A DNA stretch of 64,000 nt from Serinus canaria (Eukaryota; Chordata; Aves; Passeriformes; Fringillidae). The notes under the pieces were generated by a model that was not told where the DNA came from, did not search any database, and was given only the letters and a program-made list of their open reading frames with translations. The first letter of the stretch is position 1. Each line of letters begins with the position of its first letter. The stretch is from NCBI RefSeq assembly GCF_022539315.1, contig NC_066326.1, positions 6,092,601 to 6,156,600 on the forward strand, written 5' to 3'. The position numbers and the translations under genes are program-made. Below, piece after piece: positions 12,301-25,249 of this stretch.

Positions 12301-14890
12301 AAAGTTTGAAGGCTGGATGCAGAAAGGAGAGAACAAGAAAACCTTTTAACCTGCATGTTATTAGAAATCCATTTCAGATGATCCCCCTGGAAATGTTACT
12401 GATAGTTTTGTTTCTGAAGGCAGACAGCAGCTAGTCATGATTTTTCCAGAAAGGAAATGCTATGAACTGTGCAGAACCTAATGAAGGGGAAGTGGGTGAT
12501 TTATTGTAAACAGTTAGAGCTTTCTGATGTTTGGATTTTATGTTAATCTTGTTGTGTGGACTGTGTGTTGGGAATAATTGAGAAACATGGAGGATTGAGT
12601 AGCTTTTGTAGTCCATAAATTACTGCCTAGTGAGTGTGGGTTATAGTCTTGACCAACTTCAGCACCAGCTTCTTTTATAACTTTTCCAGAATTTTAGCCA
12701 CTTTAATATACTGAGTTATGATGCATAATAAAGTTCAGAATAGAATTGTGTCCAATAGAAGATTGCTTTAAAGGAGGGGTTCCTTTAAACCTGAAGGAGA
12801 GAGGACAGGAGGAAGTGAAACATTAAAGAAAACCCAGTCTATGTAAAGTGTAAATTCTCTCATTTGAATTCTGAGCATATGTTTCTTTAGATATAAAGAC
12901 ATTCAATGGCAACAGCACTGCTGTATTTCCTGCTATTGCAGAAACTGGGAATGCCACATAAGACCTTCCATGCTGGGAATGATCAAAAGCCTCCCCCAGG
13001 TTTTTGGCTCATCCTTTGGTCTTAAAATGCCTTTTGAAGACAACATATGTGGAAGAAGTAAGAGCAGAGGACAAGGTGCCAAGGTTTCTGCTGTGATGCC
13101 CGAGCACCACTGAATTCCAGGAGCAGCTGGGTGCAGGGGGAGGTGAGCACCTTTGGGCATCCTTTGAGGTGCCTTCCAAAGCCCTGCCTGTGCTGCAGGA
13201 TTGTCACCAGCTCCTTTTGTTCTCCTCCCAGCCTTCACAGCGGCAAATGAGCAGTGAATTTTGCATGATCCATAGGTTATCTCTCCACATTGACTGCTGA
13301 TCAGAAAGAGGCACCATGTAGCTCCTAAATAGCTATTTTATGAGAATTCTGCTATTTTATGAGAGTTCTGCTGCAGTCTTCTAGGGGGAGCACAGCAGAA
13401 TGTACCAAGCTTAAACCTGTGCCTGTAACATCTTGTATTAGCAGGAATTAACACATTAAAAAGGGACTCTAAAGGTGCATTATGTAAATCACTCCTAGAT
13501 TTCAAAGACTGGCCTCTCTGTTTTAAATATGGTTTTGAACAGTAAATTATGTGATTTTTATAGAAAGTATGTGGTCTTGATAACTGAGATACACTTATGA
13601 TATATACTTGAATTCATCATCTCCGTTAAACTTTGAGCTTGTGACATCTTCTGCTTAAAAAGAAAAAAAAAAAATCATGACCAGCAAAAGAAAGTTCATC
13701 TTTTCTGCTTTCTACCCAGAAACTGATCTTCCACATGATGTATTTCTAATTTCATCCAGGCAGCTGGGAAATCCTCCTTTTTTCTTACAAAATGCAGTGT
13801 GTCAGAGCTGAGGACAGGATGGGTGTGGATTTATGCTGCACTGAGCACAGCTCCAGCTCTAGATGCCAGGATGCTGGGTGTTTAAAAAGCTTTCCTAGAG
13901 AGCTCAAGAAACAAGATCTTTATGGTACTGAAGCATGGAAATTTTTACCTACTCTCTGAGAGGCCCACTCTCAACTTGAGAGAGAGCTGTGCAATCAGAC
14001 TTGAAAGCTGTAACACTTAAAACCTCTCTCTTTTTTTTTTTTAGTGTTTTATTATTTCCTGCTGAGTTCCTGTATTGATGTAAAAACATGTTCTGTTACA
14101 GTGCATGTATTTTTATTAAACCACAGTCTTTCTAATTTTTCTGTGCACCAGTGCAGAAGAAGGAAAAGCTGCAGAGGGCTTCAGCAGACTGCTGCTGGGA
14201 ATGGCCTCTGTATCTCCAGATGGGCTGTGATGGATAAAGGTTATGTGAGTTTGTAACAGCTAAGGAGTCCCACTGATGTTGGTTCTAGCGTGGCTTAAAC
14301 TTAAAGCTAAAGAAGAGACAGCTTGTGCAGCTTGGCCAGCAGATTTAGAGCTCTCACTGGTTTTTATTCTTAGTGTAGTGTGGGGTAGCCTGAGAAGGGC
14401 ACATTAGTCACAGGTCAGAGCTGTGCTGGGTGTGCAGACGCTCAGCATGAAATCAATATGCAAGATTGCCAGCAAGATATGATGCCAACTGATGTGAGAC
14501 AACCTGTTGGACAGTAGCTGGTGGTCCTGGCTCCTTGACAAGCCACTGGCTGCCAGGAGGGGCCTTGGATTTTAGAGCAATATGGACAAAGAAGGCAGGG
14601 AAACCTCAGTGTGGCATGGATGGGTGCTCACCACCTCTGCTCACCTGTGTTACTGTGAGCACAGGAGTGGGATGGATGGAGCAAACAGGTGGATGGAATG
14701 AGATGTCAGTGGATATTCTACAACATACAATAGCAGTATGTAAGAGACAAGGGCACGTGTTGACTTAGTAAGCTCTCATATTGCCTATAGTGTTTAAAGA
14801 TCTCTCTCTTTTGAAAAGAGATTCCACTTTGATTTTCTCAGTGGATTGTCTTTGAATTTCTCACTTTCTGTGATCCACACCTGGGCTGAT
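3330..14890. other. non-coding intronic sequence without recognised genes
   Basis: About 11.5 kb in which I recognise no exon, RNA gene or clear transposon. There are short A or T homopolymers (for example near 4927, 9000 and 13663), some locally repeated sequence around 11820-11880, and a 19-bp tandem duplication at 13332-13369. The longest open frame, on the minus strand at 7373-7912 (179 codons), has no familiar motif and looks like chance. Confidence 0.5.
13332..13369. repeat. 19-bp tandem duplication
   Basis: GCTATTTTATGAGAATTCT at 13332-13350 is followed directly by a copy with one mismatch at 13351-13369. It is a simple local duplication in AT-rich intronic sequence. Confidence 0.85.
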
Positions 14891-14895
14891 TTTTA

Positions 14896-15088
14896 CTGTG
14901 AGGATGGTGAGGTACTGGGAGCAGGGAGACTGTGGATTCCCCACCCCTGGCAGTGTTCAAAGTTAGATGGAGAAGGCCTTGATCATCCTGGTCTAGTGGG
15001 AAGTGTCTCTGCCCATGGCAGGCACGGTTGGGACCAGGTGATCTTTAAGGTCTATTCCAACCCCTTAAGATTTTATTATTCTAATGAT
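14896..15088 (+). mobile_element. CR1 LINE 3' end fragment
   Basis: The order of motifs is that of a CR1 3' end: GATGGTGAGGTACTGG, then CATCCTGGTCTAGTGGGAAG, CTGCCCATGGCAGG, GATCTTTAAGGTCTATTCCA, and a decayed octamer tail (ATTATTCTAATGATT). Only about 190 bp remain, typical of 5'-truncated avian CR1 copies. No coding capacity is left. Confidence 0.85.
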
Positions 15089-15089
15089 T

Positions 15090-18000
15090 GTCAGTGGGGC
15101 TCTCAATGAGCTCTCCACAACTCTCTTGTAAACCCAGAAGCAGCAGAAGCAAAGGTAGAAAGAGATTTTGTGCCATAGCTCTACTTTTCATTCCTTCTGC
15201 TTGAGGGAAGTTTGGGTTTTCTCCACCTTTCACCCTTGGCACTCTTCCATGTTGTTTTTAATTTCAAAGCAACATGGTGCCTTTTGCTCAGCTGGAAGAG
15301 TTGGCACATAGTTCTTTTGTGCAACTGAGACAATAAACTGCTGTATTAATCACTTCACACAAGGTTATAAACAATAGCAGAACTGTTGCTTTTCCCTCTC
15401 AGGTTTCTACTAAAATAATCCAACTTCCTGAAGGCCTTAGAAGTGAAATTATAAAACTGGATTTAAGTCTCTGAATTTCCTAGTGTCTTCTGCCTGACCT
15501 TGCACCATGTAGGATACCAAAAATCTAATTGGCAGTGTAATTACTAAAATGTGTTCTTCTTTGGAAGCAGGATTGTAGACAAACTTTGTGTGTCATGTAG
15601 CTGGTAAAGCCTCGTTTAGCTGTGGGGACAAGAACAGTCCCTGGCATCCTGAGCCATATGGCTTTCTGTGAGATGTTGCTAGGTGCAAGCTGCCTTTCTT
15701 CTCTGGCAAGATTAAAAGAAAAAACGAGCTAGGATTGCCCTTTGGGGATGGGTATTGATAGGATGTGACAAACCCTTCAAAATTCCTCTTCTCAACATTG
15801 CTTATTTTGCTAACAGTACAAAGCATCGAGCACACACCACAGCAGATGAAGGGAATTGGGAAATCACAGGCCCAGACCAGTTTTTCACAGCCATGGGTTT
15901 TGATCTTTTGAGGCTGACACTGTTTTACTGTCCCAGCCCACTGTTGTAAACACCACTCTGGGAAGGCACAGCAGGAACAAGGATTTCAGAGGCACCACAC
16001 AAAGGTTGCAGGCTGGTGGCTTCCCCAGTGTGCCCAAGGAAGATGTGGCTGTTCTTTTCTTCTTTCTCTTCTTAGGGATGGGAGATCCATGCAAAGCCTT
16101 TGTCAGGAAGATGTTACAATTGGAAGGTGAGCTGCAGAGAGTGAGAGTGTGAATGCACTTAGCCCAATGCATAGGCAAGGAGAAATGAGTTTTCCTCCTT
16201 TATTTTTCCATATTTAATTGCACAGTTGGTCTGAGGGGGACTTTGCAGTGAGGTGCTGCAGCACAGCTGGGCTCTGCTCAGTGCTGGTAGCTGGATTCTG
16301 AAATTCTCAGAAAAACTCAGATTTTGTGGTTTACTTTAATTTTTGAAAGCAACAAGAGTTGCCTGCTGGGATTTAAATGCACTCAAAACAAATGCCAGAA
16401 CAGAACAATTTTTCAGGTTAACAGCTAGCAATGTTAGTGGCAATATTTCTGTTCAGGGCAAGCAAGGCACAAAGCAGGAGGGCCTGAAAAGCAGAAAACC
16501 ACAGCATTTACAGTGGAGAAGGCTGTAGCTTTTCCCTACTGGGACGTGGTGCCCATCAACTCAACAGCTGTTCTGCTCTGCAAGGACACTGCCAAGGTTA
16601 TTAGTGTCTACAAATTGAGTGTCTTGCTGATGATCTTTTGTGAAGTATTTAATTTCTAGGTGAAGGAAGAAGGAGTGAATAAATTGCTTTATCCCCTGTC
16701 AGAGCTCTTCTTTATGAAGTGCAGTCATTTTACTCCCAGGTTGGGATTGGCTTCCATATTTTTTAATTACAAAATTAAAATATTCTAATGATTAAACTCT
16801 GCTCAGGAGCAATAGCAATCTCAAATGTTTAACAAAAAAAAAAAAAAAAAAGAAGAAAGAAAAAAGCCCATACACTAAGTTTCAATGTGGGTCATGTACA
16901 CATGAAATCTATTACAATATGTTACAAAACAAGGTCACTTCAGTATTTCATTATTTCAAGGTGTTTCTGCAGGATTTCTGTGGCCTGGTGTTCCCAGATG
17001 CACCAGGGTTGCTACCACGAGGGAGAGAAAATGCCAGAGCTTCATGGAAAACTGTTGAATTCTTCAAGGACTGGCTGCCCAGAGTAGAATGGGCTTTGGG
17101 GAGATTTGCTTTTAGCTGAAGCCTGCATGATACTTCTCTCAGTGAATTGGGCAGACAGAATTGTAACAGGATCAAGACGTGATCCTGAGCTGATTCTCAA
17201 GTGCTTTGGGTGTTTCTTCACTGTCAAAATTTACTTTTTTTCAATGTCAAACCATGATTTTCATTTTCTTGAACATCACTCAAAATGCATGAGCTGTGAG
17301 CATCGAGTTGGCTTCCTACACAGTGAGAATTACATATGCTTATGTGATTTTTTTTCATTAAAAACAATGGTGGGAAGATTCAAAATTCAGAATTCAGAAG
17401 AGGCATCTTAATAAACACAGATGCAACCCAGAGGACAGGATTTTCCTTCCAGATTGTATCAGTAGGAATTTTTAAAATAAAACTTGACCTACATTAGCAG
17501 TCCCACCTAAAATAGCACACCTTGCAGGTGATTTTCATGTGGTTTTATTTCCTAGCAGATGAGTGTGCTGATGGCAGAATTTCTTCTTTAATAATGCAAC
17601 AGAAGTGTAAGGAAGCAATGGAAACTCAGCTGCCAAGGCAGAGGCAGAGACTCGTGGTTGATTGAGTTGTTGGAAGAAAGCTGGAGATTGGAAGAGATGG
17701 CAGAAGGTGCTTCTGTCTAAGGTGGAGAGAGAACTGTCCTGTGGCAGATCATGAATGTGTGTCTGGGGAGAGGGAGGTGATGAAGAATGTACCAGAGAAT
17801 CTGAAAAAACCAACTCTCCAAGTTTGAAAGAGTGTCCAGAGACAGGAGCAGAGATGGAAGAGGGAGAGGAGGGTGGATGCACTGTCTGAGGCACAGGATG
17901 AAGAAGCTGAGTCTGTCAGGTGAAATACAGAGAGATTTACAGTGATAAGGAGGGATTGACCCCAAAATTCAGGGCCACTGAGCCAGCCAGGCTGGTGACA

Positions 18001-19640
18001 CTGGGGTGTGATGATGCTGAGTGGGTTATGCTCTGAGGCAGCGCTCATCTCACCCAGCTGCAAACATCTGCATCTGAGCTGATGCTCTAGAAGGCCTTTG
18101 AGGTCAGGGCAGGAAGATGGGTGCTCCTGGGACTCTTCCTGAGGTGGCTGCTGGCCTGAGCAGGGCCCTGGTTTGACTGGGTGGGTCTGGTGGCTCAGAG
18201 CACTGGCAGTCTGAAGCCCTGGCTCAGCCTGAGCTGTCTGCCCTGCCTGAGGAAAGCTGGGTGAGAGCAATGCCACCCCAGGACATGACCCAACCTCCAC
18301 TGCAGCTAATGATGGGTGGACATTAGGGGACTTCATCTTTGTCAGCAGCAGCAGAGGGGAGATTTCAGTGGCAGCACAGCAGTAGAAGAGGTTTCCAGCA
18401 GATCTGGCCCAGTGGCTGCTCTGAAAGCACAGTCCTTTGTTGGGTGCCCACTGAGTGCTAATAAGGTGCCTTGTGCTGCATTAGTTCATGAGGTGGTGTC
18501 AAAGGCTACAGAAGATCTTGTTAGTAGCTGCAGGAGGACCATGATCTATTCTGATTTTGTGTTCCTTCCTCCCAGAGGAAAACAGTAATTTAGTACTTTT
18601 CTCATGGGAACCAAACACTGGAATAAACTCTGGGGTCATGAAATCCAGTGACCCTGTTCCCTCAGGCAAACACATAATATCATCCCTTTCATAAACTGAT
18701 CAAATATTTGATCTCACAGAAAGCCAGCAAACTACAGGTTATGATGACAAAAATAAAACAAGCTATTTGTAGGGGAGAAAGAGGCATTGCTCTGTGCCTT
18801 TCCCTAGCTCTTTTGTTTCTTCTTTTATACACTGTGGTGTCAGTACTCAGGGCTTTACTAAGGCTGTAAATATAGATTTTTAAGAGAGTATTTGGATTTG
18901 TTTAGTATTTGAACATCTTTGTGCTGTCCGTGGTAATTCTCACCTATCTCCTTGTGGCTTTGAAATGGCAGTTGTGTTTATAAATGGCTTTAAGATAATT
19001 GATGAAAGGGGTGATTTGCATGGAGAACAAAGTAACGCTGAAACTTCCCAGAGACCTATCCACACCTTTTGGTGCATGGGGAAATGTAACATGAAAAGGG
19101 GAAAAGGTTTTTTGTTGGGTTTTTTCCCTCCACTTGTCTTTGTTCCTGCCCATGGAGGATGCCCGGGAAGAACAACTGCTCTATTCCCAAGATGATTTTA
19201 AAGAAGTAATCAGTTGGTCAAAAGGATAAATAACCTGCATCAGGTTAAGTAAGTAAAATAAGGTTCCAGAATTTATATTCCTCATTATTATAAATGACCT
19301 TTCCTTATCACACTGGAGAGGCAGCTAGCTGGCTTGCAGGAAGGTTGGGGTGCAGATCCATGGGTAATAGAGCTGGAAGGTTAAAAACAGACCTAAACTG
19401 AGAAATAAGTGTGATGGTATACTGAAGGTTTAACGCTGAACACATACCTTTCTGCGTGGGTTTTTGGGTTGGTTGGTTGGTGGTTTTTTATTTTTAATTG
19501 TGGAAGAATTGAGCAGTTGCTCACAAAATAACAAAGAGAAGAACTCATCAACTGCCCACAGGGAAATTGAATGAAGTCCTGTATCAGTTTGGTTTTTTTA
19601 GGTTAGTTACCAAACTTTGCCAGCAGCAGCGTTGGCAGGA
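15090..19640. other. non-coding intronic sequence
   Basis: No exon or transposon recognised. It contains an A-rich tract at about 16834-16865 and a purine-rich stretch at about 17640-17930. The minus strand of 17749-18336 is open for 195 codons, the longest frame in the window, rich in Ser, Pro, Gln and Leu, without a motif I recognise. The base composition of the purine-rich stretch on the + strand can explain this open frame, so I do not call it a gene. Confidence 0.5.
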
Positions 19641-19980
19641 GGTGTGGGGCCGAGAGGGGATGCTGAGGAGCGCTGGGTGTTCGGAGGGGCAGGATGAGGA
19701 TGCGACGGGCGGGGGCGGGCGGCAGCCGCGCTTGGCGCTCCCTCCTCCGCATCCCCCGCGCATCCCCCGCGCCTCTCCGCGGTGGGGCTGCCCCCAGCAC
19801 GCCTTTTCCAGGCAGAAACCCTCCCAGACAGCAGGTCTGCACTGCCCACTTGCGAAGGTTTTCCTTGCCTTCCCTTCTCCGCTCGGCATCGCTCGGTGCG
19901 CGGGGCTGGGGGCTCCGGGCCCCTCCCGCCGCCGTTCGCTGCTGGCAGCCCCGGTGACAGGAGCTGCTGATTGATGTCAC
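19640..19980. promoter_or_regulatory. intronic CpG island
   Basis: A sharp rise in G+C and CpG content, with many CpG dinucleotides between about 19645 and 19960, and GC-box-like runs such as GGGCGGGGGCGGGCGG near 19708-19723. Flanking sequence is A/T-rich. Several overlapping open frames on both strands fall in it, which is usual for stop-poor GC-rich DNA and not evidence of protein. In birds such islands in long introns often mark alternative or antisense promoters, or developmental enhancers. Which of these applies cannot be told from sequence. Confidence 0.65.
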
Positions 19981-22900
19981 GGCTGGGAGCAAACAGCTGC
20001 TGATTTGATTATCACTGTTTCATCTCCTAACCTTTGGGAGCATTGTGGGAATACTCGTTCACCTTGTCACGCTTTAATGGCATTTGGTGCGGTACTTGGC
20101 CAGGAACAATGGAGGAGTGGTGCTGTAAGGAGGTAGTTTAGAAATCCCCGTTCCTGCTCTTTGTGTTTATTTACAGATACAGGGAGAGAAGCGAAGATCT
20201 TGCTGTATGGAGGAATGGAAAATTCATCTGTTTGACTGGGAGCAGTTACAGACATAGATGTGCAATATGTTAATAAAGTAATTGTGCTATGTTGCTATAA
20301 AGAGGACGGCTTCATTATAAAATTCTTGGTTTAATACTGTCATTACAGCAGATGTATAGCATATGAACTAATTTGCATGCAGATAAGGAGGCTCTGACAG
20401 CTTGGTAGCATAATTACTGCATAGCATACAGCTCACTAGTGCTGTGAGCTGAAGCTGTTACTGGAGGGGTGCTCATGGGACTAATTACATTGGCTTTGTT
20501 AAATTTAAAATAGTGTATAGCCAGGAAAGAGACCCTTCTCCTGTGCTCCCTGGTGTTGTGCACAGTAAGTTACAGAAGCCTTGAACTGCTGCAGCCATTT
20601 TAAGCCATGCAAATGTCTGGATCTCAGCACTTCCCAGGGTAGTGGAGTCATCGACTTGCATTTAACCAGGGTGTCTGTATCAACTTTCAGATAAAAGGGT
20701 TGAAAACTCTGATATTTCTGTATATTAAAATGCCAGTTAGGTCCTTTGGATAAGTGAGGAAAACTACAGTTCCAGTAAGTTTATTTTGTTCAGTATCTGA
20801 TGGAAGTGGATGCTGAATGGGTGAACTCAGGCTGGTGAATGGATTCTCCCCCCTCTCCTGGCTGCACCTATTGCCTTGCTTCATCACATCCGTGTCTTTG
20901 TGATTTGTCTCCACTAAATTTCAAACATATTTCTGCTTCCTTTTTTTTTTTGTATTTGCTTTGACTGTGTCTGCAGTTTTTAAAGATCTTATTATTGAGG
21001 TTCCTTTACGGATTTCAAAATGTTTAATTCATTACTAAGTCATTATAAACTGAAGACATTTTATTTTCCCGGGGAAATTGAGACAGTGCCACAGGAGATT
21101 ATTTCCCCCCCTGCTACTGTCAGATTAGCTTGCAGAGAAGGGAGGAATTTGTGAATGCACAGTTGACTTTGATTATGTAAGCTGGAAACTGGCGAACAGT
21201 ATGGATTTATTTCAATTCCACTTACTTTAAAAAGAAATACATATTAAATTGTGAGTGCCTTAGGGCATCAGACAAATGGGAAGCCAAGCAGAAAGTGTGT
21301 CTTCCTCCCTGACCCCTCCTGCAGAGCAGTGGCTGATGCCAGGTAGCTGGGCAGACCTTCTGCAGGTTGTGCTGGAGGAGTGGGGTGGGTTTGAGGAGGA
21401 TGGGAAGGAGACAGGGGCTGGTTTACAGCCAGGACCAGGCTCTCTGCCCTCAGGGAGGGGAGAGGCTGCTGCTGTGTCTGGGGCACTGCAGGTTCTCACT
21501 GGGATCAGCAAAGGGAAGCACCCTGTCTCCACCCTGGCAGCGCGGGTCAGGGTGATGCTCGGGCAGGTGCTGTCCCATCCTGCTTCCATCAGCTCCCAGG
21601 AGCTTTTACCCCTGAACCCATCAGAGCCTGGCTCTCCTGCCAGGAGAGCCCTTCAACCTTATGCTGCTGCCAGGATGGAGCTGGATGTGGAGCCATGCTC
21701 CTAAAAATCATCAGCATCAAGGCGCCACTGGGCCACTCAGCAGCTCTGTCCCATGCATGGGTAAGAGCATTGTGCTCCACTGCCTTCATACCTTCCCTCC
21801 CTCCCAGAAAAGGTTGCAACTCCCACTCTATCTGTCTCCATAATACCCCATGATAAACAAATATTAACTTACACCTTTCTCTTTTGTGCTAAATATTTGC
21901 CCAGGTATTTTATTTTGCAAAATTCGAGCTCATCCTTGTATGATCTGCTTGCATTTTGTTAATCTGAGAATATTAATAGCCTGCTGGCATTACTGCTAAT
22001 TTGGAGTTCCAGCTGTGGAGTGAAAATAGTAACAAGTTTTTGGAATGGTTTGTTAATCTTATCAATGTTCATTATGTATTTATTAATAGTAATTTGAGCC
22101 AGTCATATTGATGCCATTTGGAATTTTTTTATCAATCAAACAAGTATTTGTTGAGAGGATGATCATCTAATAGGAAATTTAGTGTAAATATATAAAAAAT
22201 GAAATATGGTAGGAGAAACAGTGCAGGAAAACACTGAACTGAATTAACAGTTTTCACCAAAATTCTTGTCTTGTTTGATCCTCCCCTCCCTGGCATCTCC
22301 CAAAGCAAGGTTAATAAAGGTGGAAGAAGGGAACAAACTTATACCAATTTTTTAAAAAAATTACTCATTGAAGCAGTTCTAATTGGGCTTTTTTCCATAT
22401 GTCAGAGATTGCAAGACAATTTTTTGCAGGTTAAAAAAAATTTTCAGAGATTTCAAGACAATTTTTTGCAGGTTATTCAGTTTTAATATGCACATGCATG
22501 TTGAGGTATTTTTCTTTTTTTTTCTTCATTTTTTGGTGGTGAACTTGAGTTATTTCAAAGAGGTTTGGTTTTTCAAAGGCCAGAAATGAACAGAGTTCTT
22601 TTGAAAATCAGGGCTCTGTGCCCTCTTGACTGGGTCTCAATCATGTAATCAAATCTTTCCCAGTCATTGGTGTTACTCACTTCTCCAGATTAATGTCACA
22701 ATGTCCCTTTAGGACAAGTCCTGAGTGAGTCCTTTAGGTCTCTTGCAATCGTATGAACAACAAAAAGAGTGAGAGCATCTCTGAGGAGTCATGATTGGAC
22801 TCTGTTGTTGTTTCCTTACCAACTCTGCTCCTCTGTTTTTCCTCTGTTGTCTTACCAGCTTACCTCCTCTGCTCCTCTTTAGGCCTGCTGTTGCCACTCA

Positions 22901-25245
22901 GGAAACAGATTATCCAGCACTTCTCCATCTTCCAGCCCAATCAGAGATTTCTCCTGAATCAGCAGTGCTTATTATCTCCAACTGTACATAATTATGGTAG
23001 AGAGGTTGCACCACCATTACTGAATAATGTCAGCATTTCTATTACAGCACCATACTTTTAGTGTCCTGAAATGGGGATATAAAATCTCACTTTAGCTTTA
23101 TAGTCCTTCCAGTGGTGAGAGATAAGTGTGTGCAATCAGCCTTTAAGCAGTTAAAGAAACCCATAAAAAATTTCCTCTTTGGGATGTCAGTTGTGTAAAA
23201 GCTTGTTACAAACTGGGGTTTAATGCACTTCTGCAAAACTATTAAGCACCTGAAGCTAGCAAGCAGCCATGAAAATATCAATAATGCACAAGCACAGAAT
23301 GATTTGCAGGTTGCTGCAACAAAAGAAAAAAAATAAAATATGTGGGCTCCGGTTTTAGCAAGTCTGCCAAAATGTTGTGAATATGCAAGGGTGAGGAATG
23401 ACTCCTGCAGAGCTGCTCTACTCCAGGAAACCTTTGAGTATACATATTTAACCATCTATTGGTACAGTTGTGTAAAAACCTTTAATATATATTTAATCCT
23501 TTATGAAAATGGTACTTGACATGTGAGAGGTCAGCTTTTTGCAGTTGTTTTTCTTTAAGTTTTTCGTGGTTTTGGAACCCTTTTTGAACCCTTTTTCTCA
23601 CTGCAGTCTGTTCTCCCTCCTGTTACCCCTGCCCTGTTTGCAACATCATGAACTAAAGGCAGGAGGTTAGCATTAACCAAGGGCTTCTGCAGAGTGAACC
23701 AGCCTGATTTCTTTAAAACATTCCATATGATCTTTTTCAAAGAGGAGAAGAGGGTGAGAGTTCATCCCTGTTTAAGAACTCGGATAGAAGTTCTGCCTCA
23801 TGCTCTGCTGCTTATCATATTCATGCCAGCAGAGACCAGTGATGATTGCAGTGCTCTCTCTGAGTTCTGACACACTTCTAATTATAGCATACACTGCTGT
23901 AAACTCCAGAGGTGATAATGAAGCCCAGACCCATGTGTCAGCAGAGCTTTGAAAGGGTAATGCATTCCTGTTCTGCTCTACTGGTCCTTATTTGTATGTT
24001 TGCAGGCACCTAGACTCCAGCAATGATGTCTTGCTTGTTTTTACTGAGCCAAGGGGTGAAACATGCAGAGCAGTGGATGTGTGTAATTTTATCAAGGTAA
24101 TTGAGTATTAACTATTTGCATGTCCTTTGAGAGATGCACAAGGAGAGGGGCAAGGGCAGGAAGATTTTCATACAAGACTTTGTATAAACTTGTTGCCTAG
24201 AAAGTGTTGACAGGTCTTTAGCACTTGGCTGTCTGATGACAAACTCTTTCCACTCCTGAGCATGGGGTGTAGGAAATGATTGACCCCTACAAACCAGGCT
24301 CACTTCTACAGCACAAAGCAGCACTGACAAAATCAGGGTGTGCACAGAGAAAGGGAGGGACTGCACTGAAGAGGAGTTAGAAACTTGCCCTAGGAAACTC
24401 TTGGTGAGTGATGAAAACTTTTTTTTCTATTTTTGTGATGAGCACAACTCTTCTGCTCTCTTGTTCTTTCCTAACTGAGGTGTGAACCCATCATGAAAAC
24501 CTTTACATACTCTGCTCTTTAATCTTAGAATGTGAACCAAGCTAGCTCTCAGAGAGGGAGGTAACCAGCTTTGCCCTTCCTTCAGGTTCTCCAAGCAGAA
24601 AAAAAAATAACCTTCCAGGCTTCAACCACTAGGAACACCTTCATGTCTGGATGACCTGACAAATGTGTCCTGCTTCTCACCTGCAGATGAATCAGTGCAG
24701 TCTGTGTGACAAATTTGGCCTTCCATTTCCTTTGGTGGTGACAAGAAGTTTATCTTGAGGTACATCATCAGGGTGCAGCAACTGGTGTCTTCTGTAGCCC
24801 TCACTTCTTAGTGGAAAAAGGAGATAGAAGTGACCTTATGGTTCAGTATGGGAGGGGTCTCCATCTGACCTTCTCATTTGTCTTTGGTGAGAAAGTTGGG
24901 ACCTTGTCCCAAGGTCCCAGCTACTCATTTGAAAGATAGAGTCACTTGACTCTTGTGGATGTGCTTCCTGTGGGCCAAGGGTACCAGAAACACCTGTAAT
25001 GATGCAATTTCACTCTCCAGGAGAGACAGAGGTTGTCCTCTGTCTTTGCTGTGGGGTAAAAGCAGCTGAAGAAGAGAGAAATCTAACTTAGCAGAGGTTT
25101 AACAGCTCCAAAAATTTTGATATGTGTTGGGGGCAAATCTGACATAAATGAAATTATACAAAACCCGGGCATTTTTTCCTTCTAATCTCACCTATTTTTG
25201 TCCAAGAGAGGGACTGAAACTCTGTGAGAGAGGGGGAAATTGCAT
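19980..25245. other. non-coding intronic sequence with AT-rich conserved-looking patches
   Basis: No gene recognised. Two patches, about 20260-20500 and 21860-22130, are rich in TAATTA/ATTA-type and octamer-like words (CTAATTTGCATGCAGAT near 20368-20384; CAGCTG within TTCCAGCTGTGGAG near 22007-22020) and poor in repeats, as conserved non-coding elements tend to be. A GC-richer stretch at 21270-21720 is open in several frames but has no recognisable protein. A 32-bp duplication lies at 22402-22475. Confidence 0.4.
22402..22475. repeat. direct duplication, 32-bp units spaced 42 bp
   Basis: A unit that starts TCAGAGATT and ends TTTTTTGCAGGTTA occurs at 22402-22433 and again at 22444-22475 with one mismatch, separated by an A/T run. 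This is a simple local duplication in the intron. Confidence 0.85.
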
Positions 25246-25249
25246 GAAT

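Noticed and set aside
19567..19992. Cluster of overlapping 60-135-codon frames on both strands
   Set aside because: All lie in the CpG island, where stop codons are rare by composition. None shows a domain or consistent splice sites.
21276..21704. 142-codon + strand frame and antisense counterparts
   Set aside because: GC-richer patch open in several frames at once, without a recognised motif.
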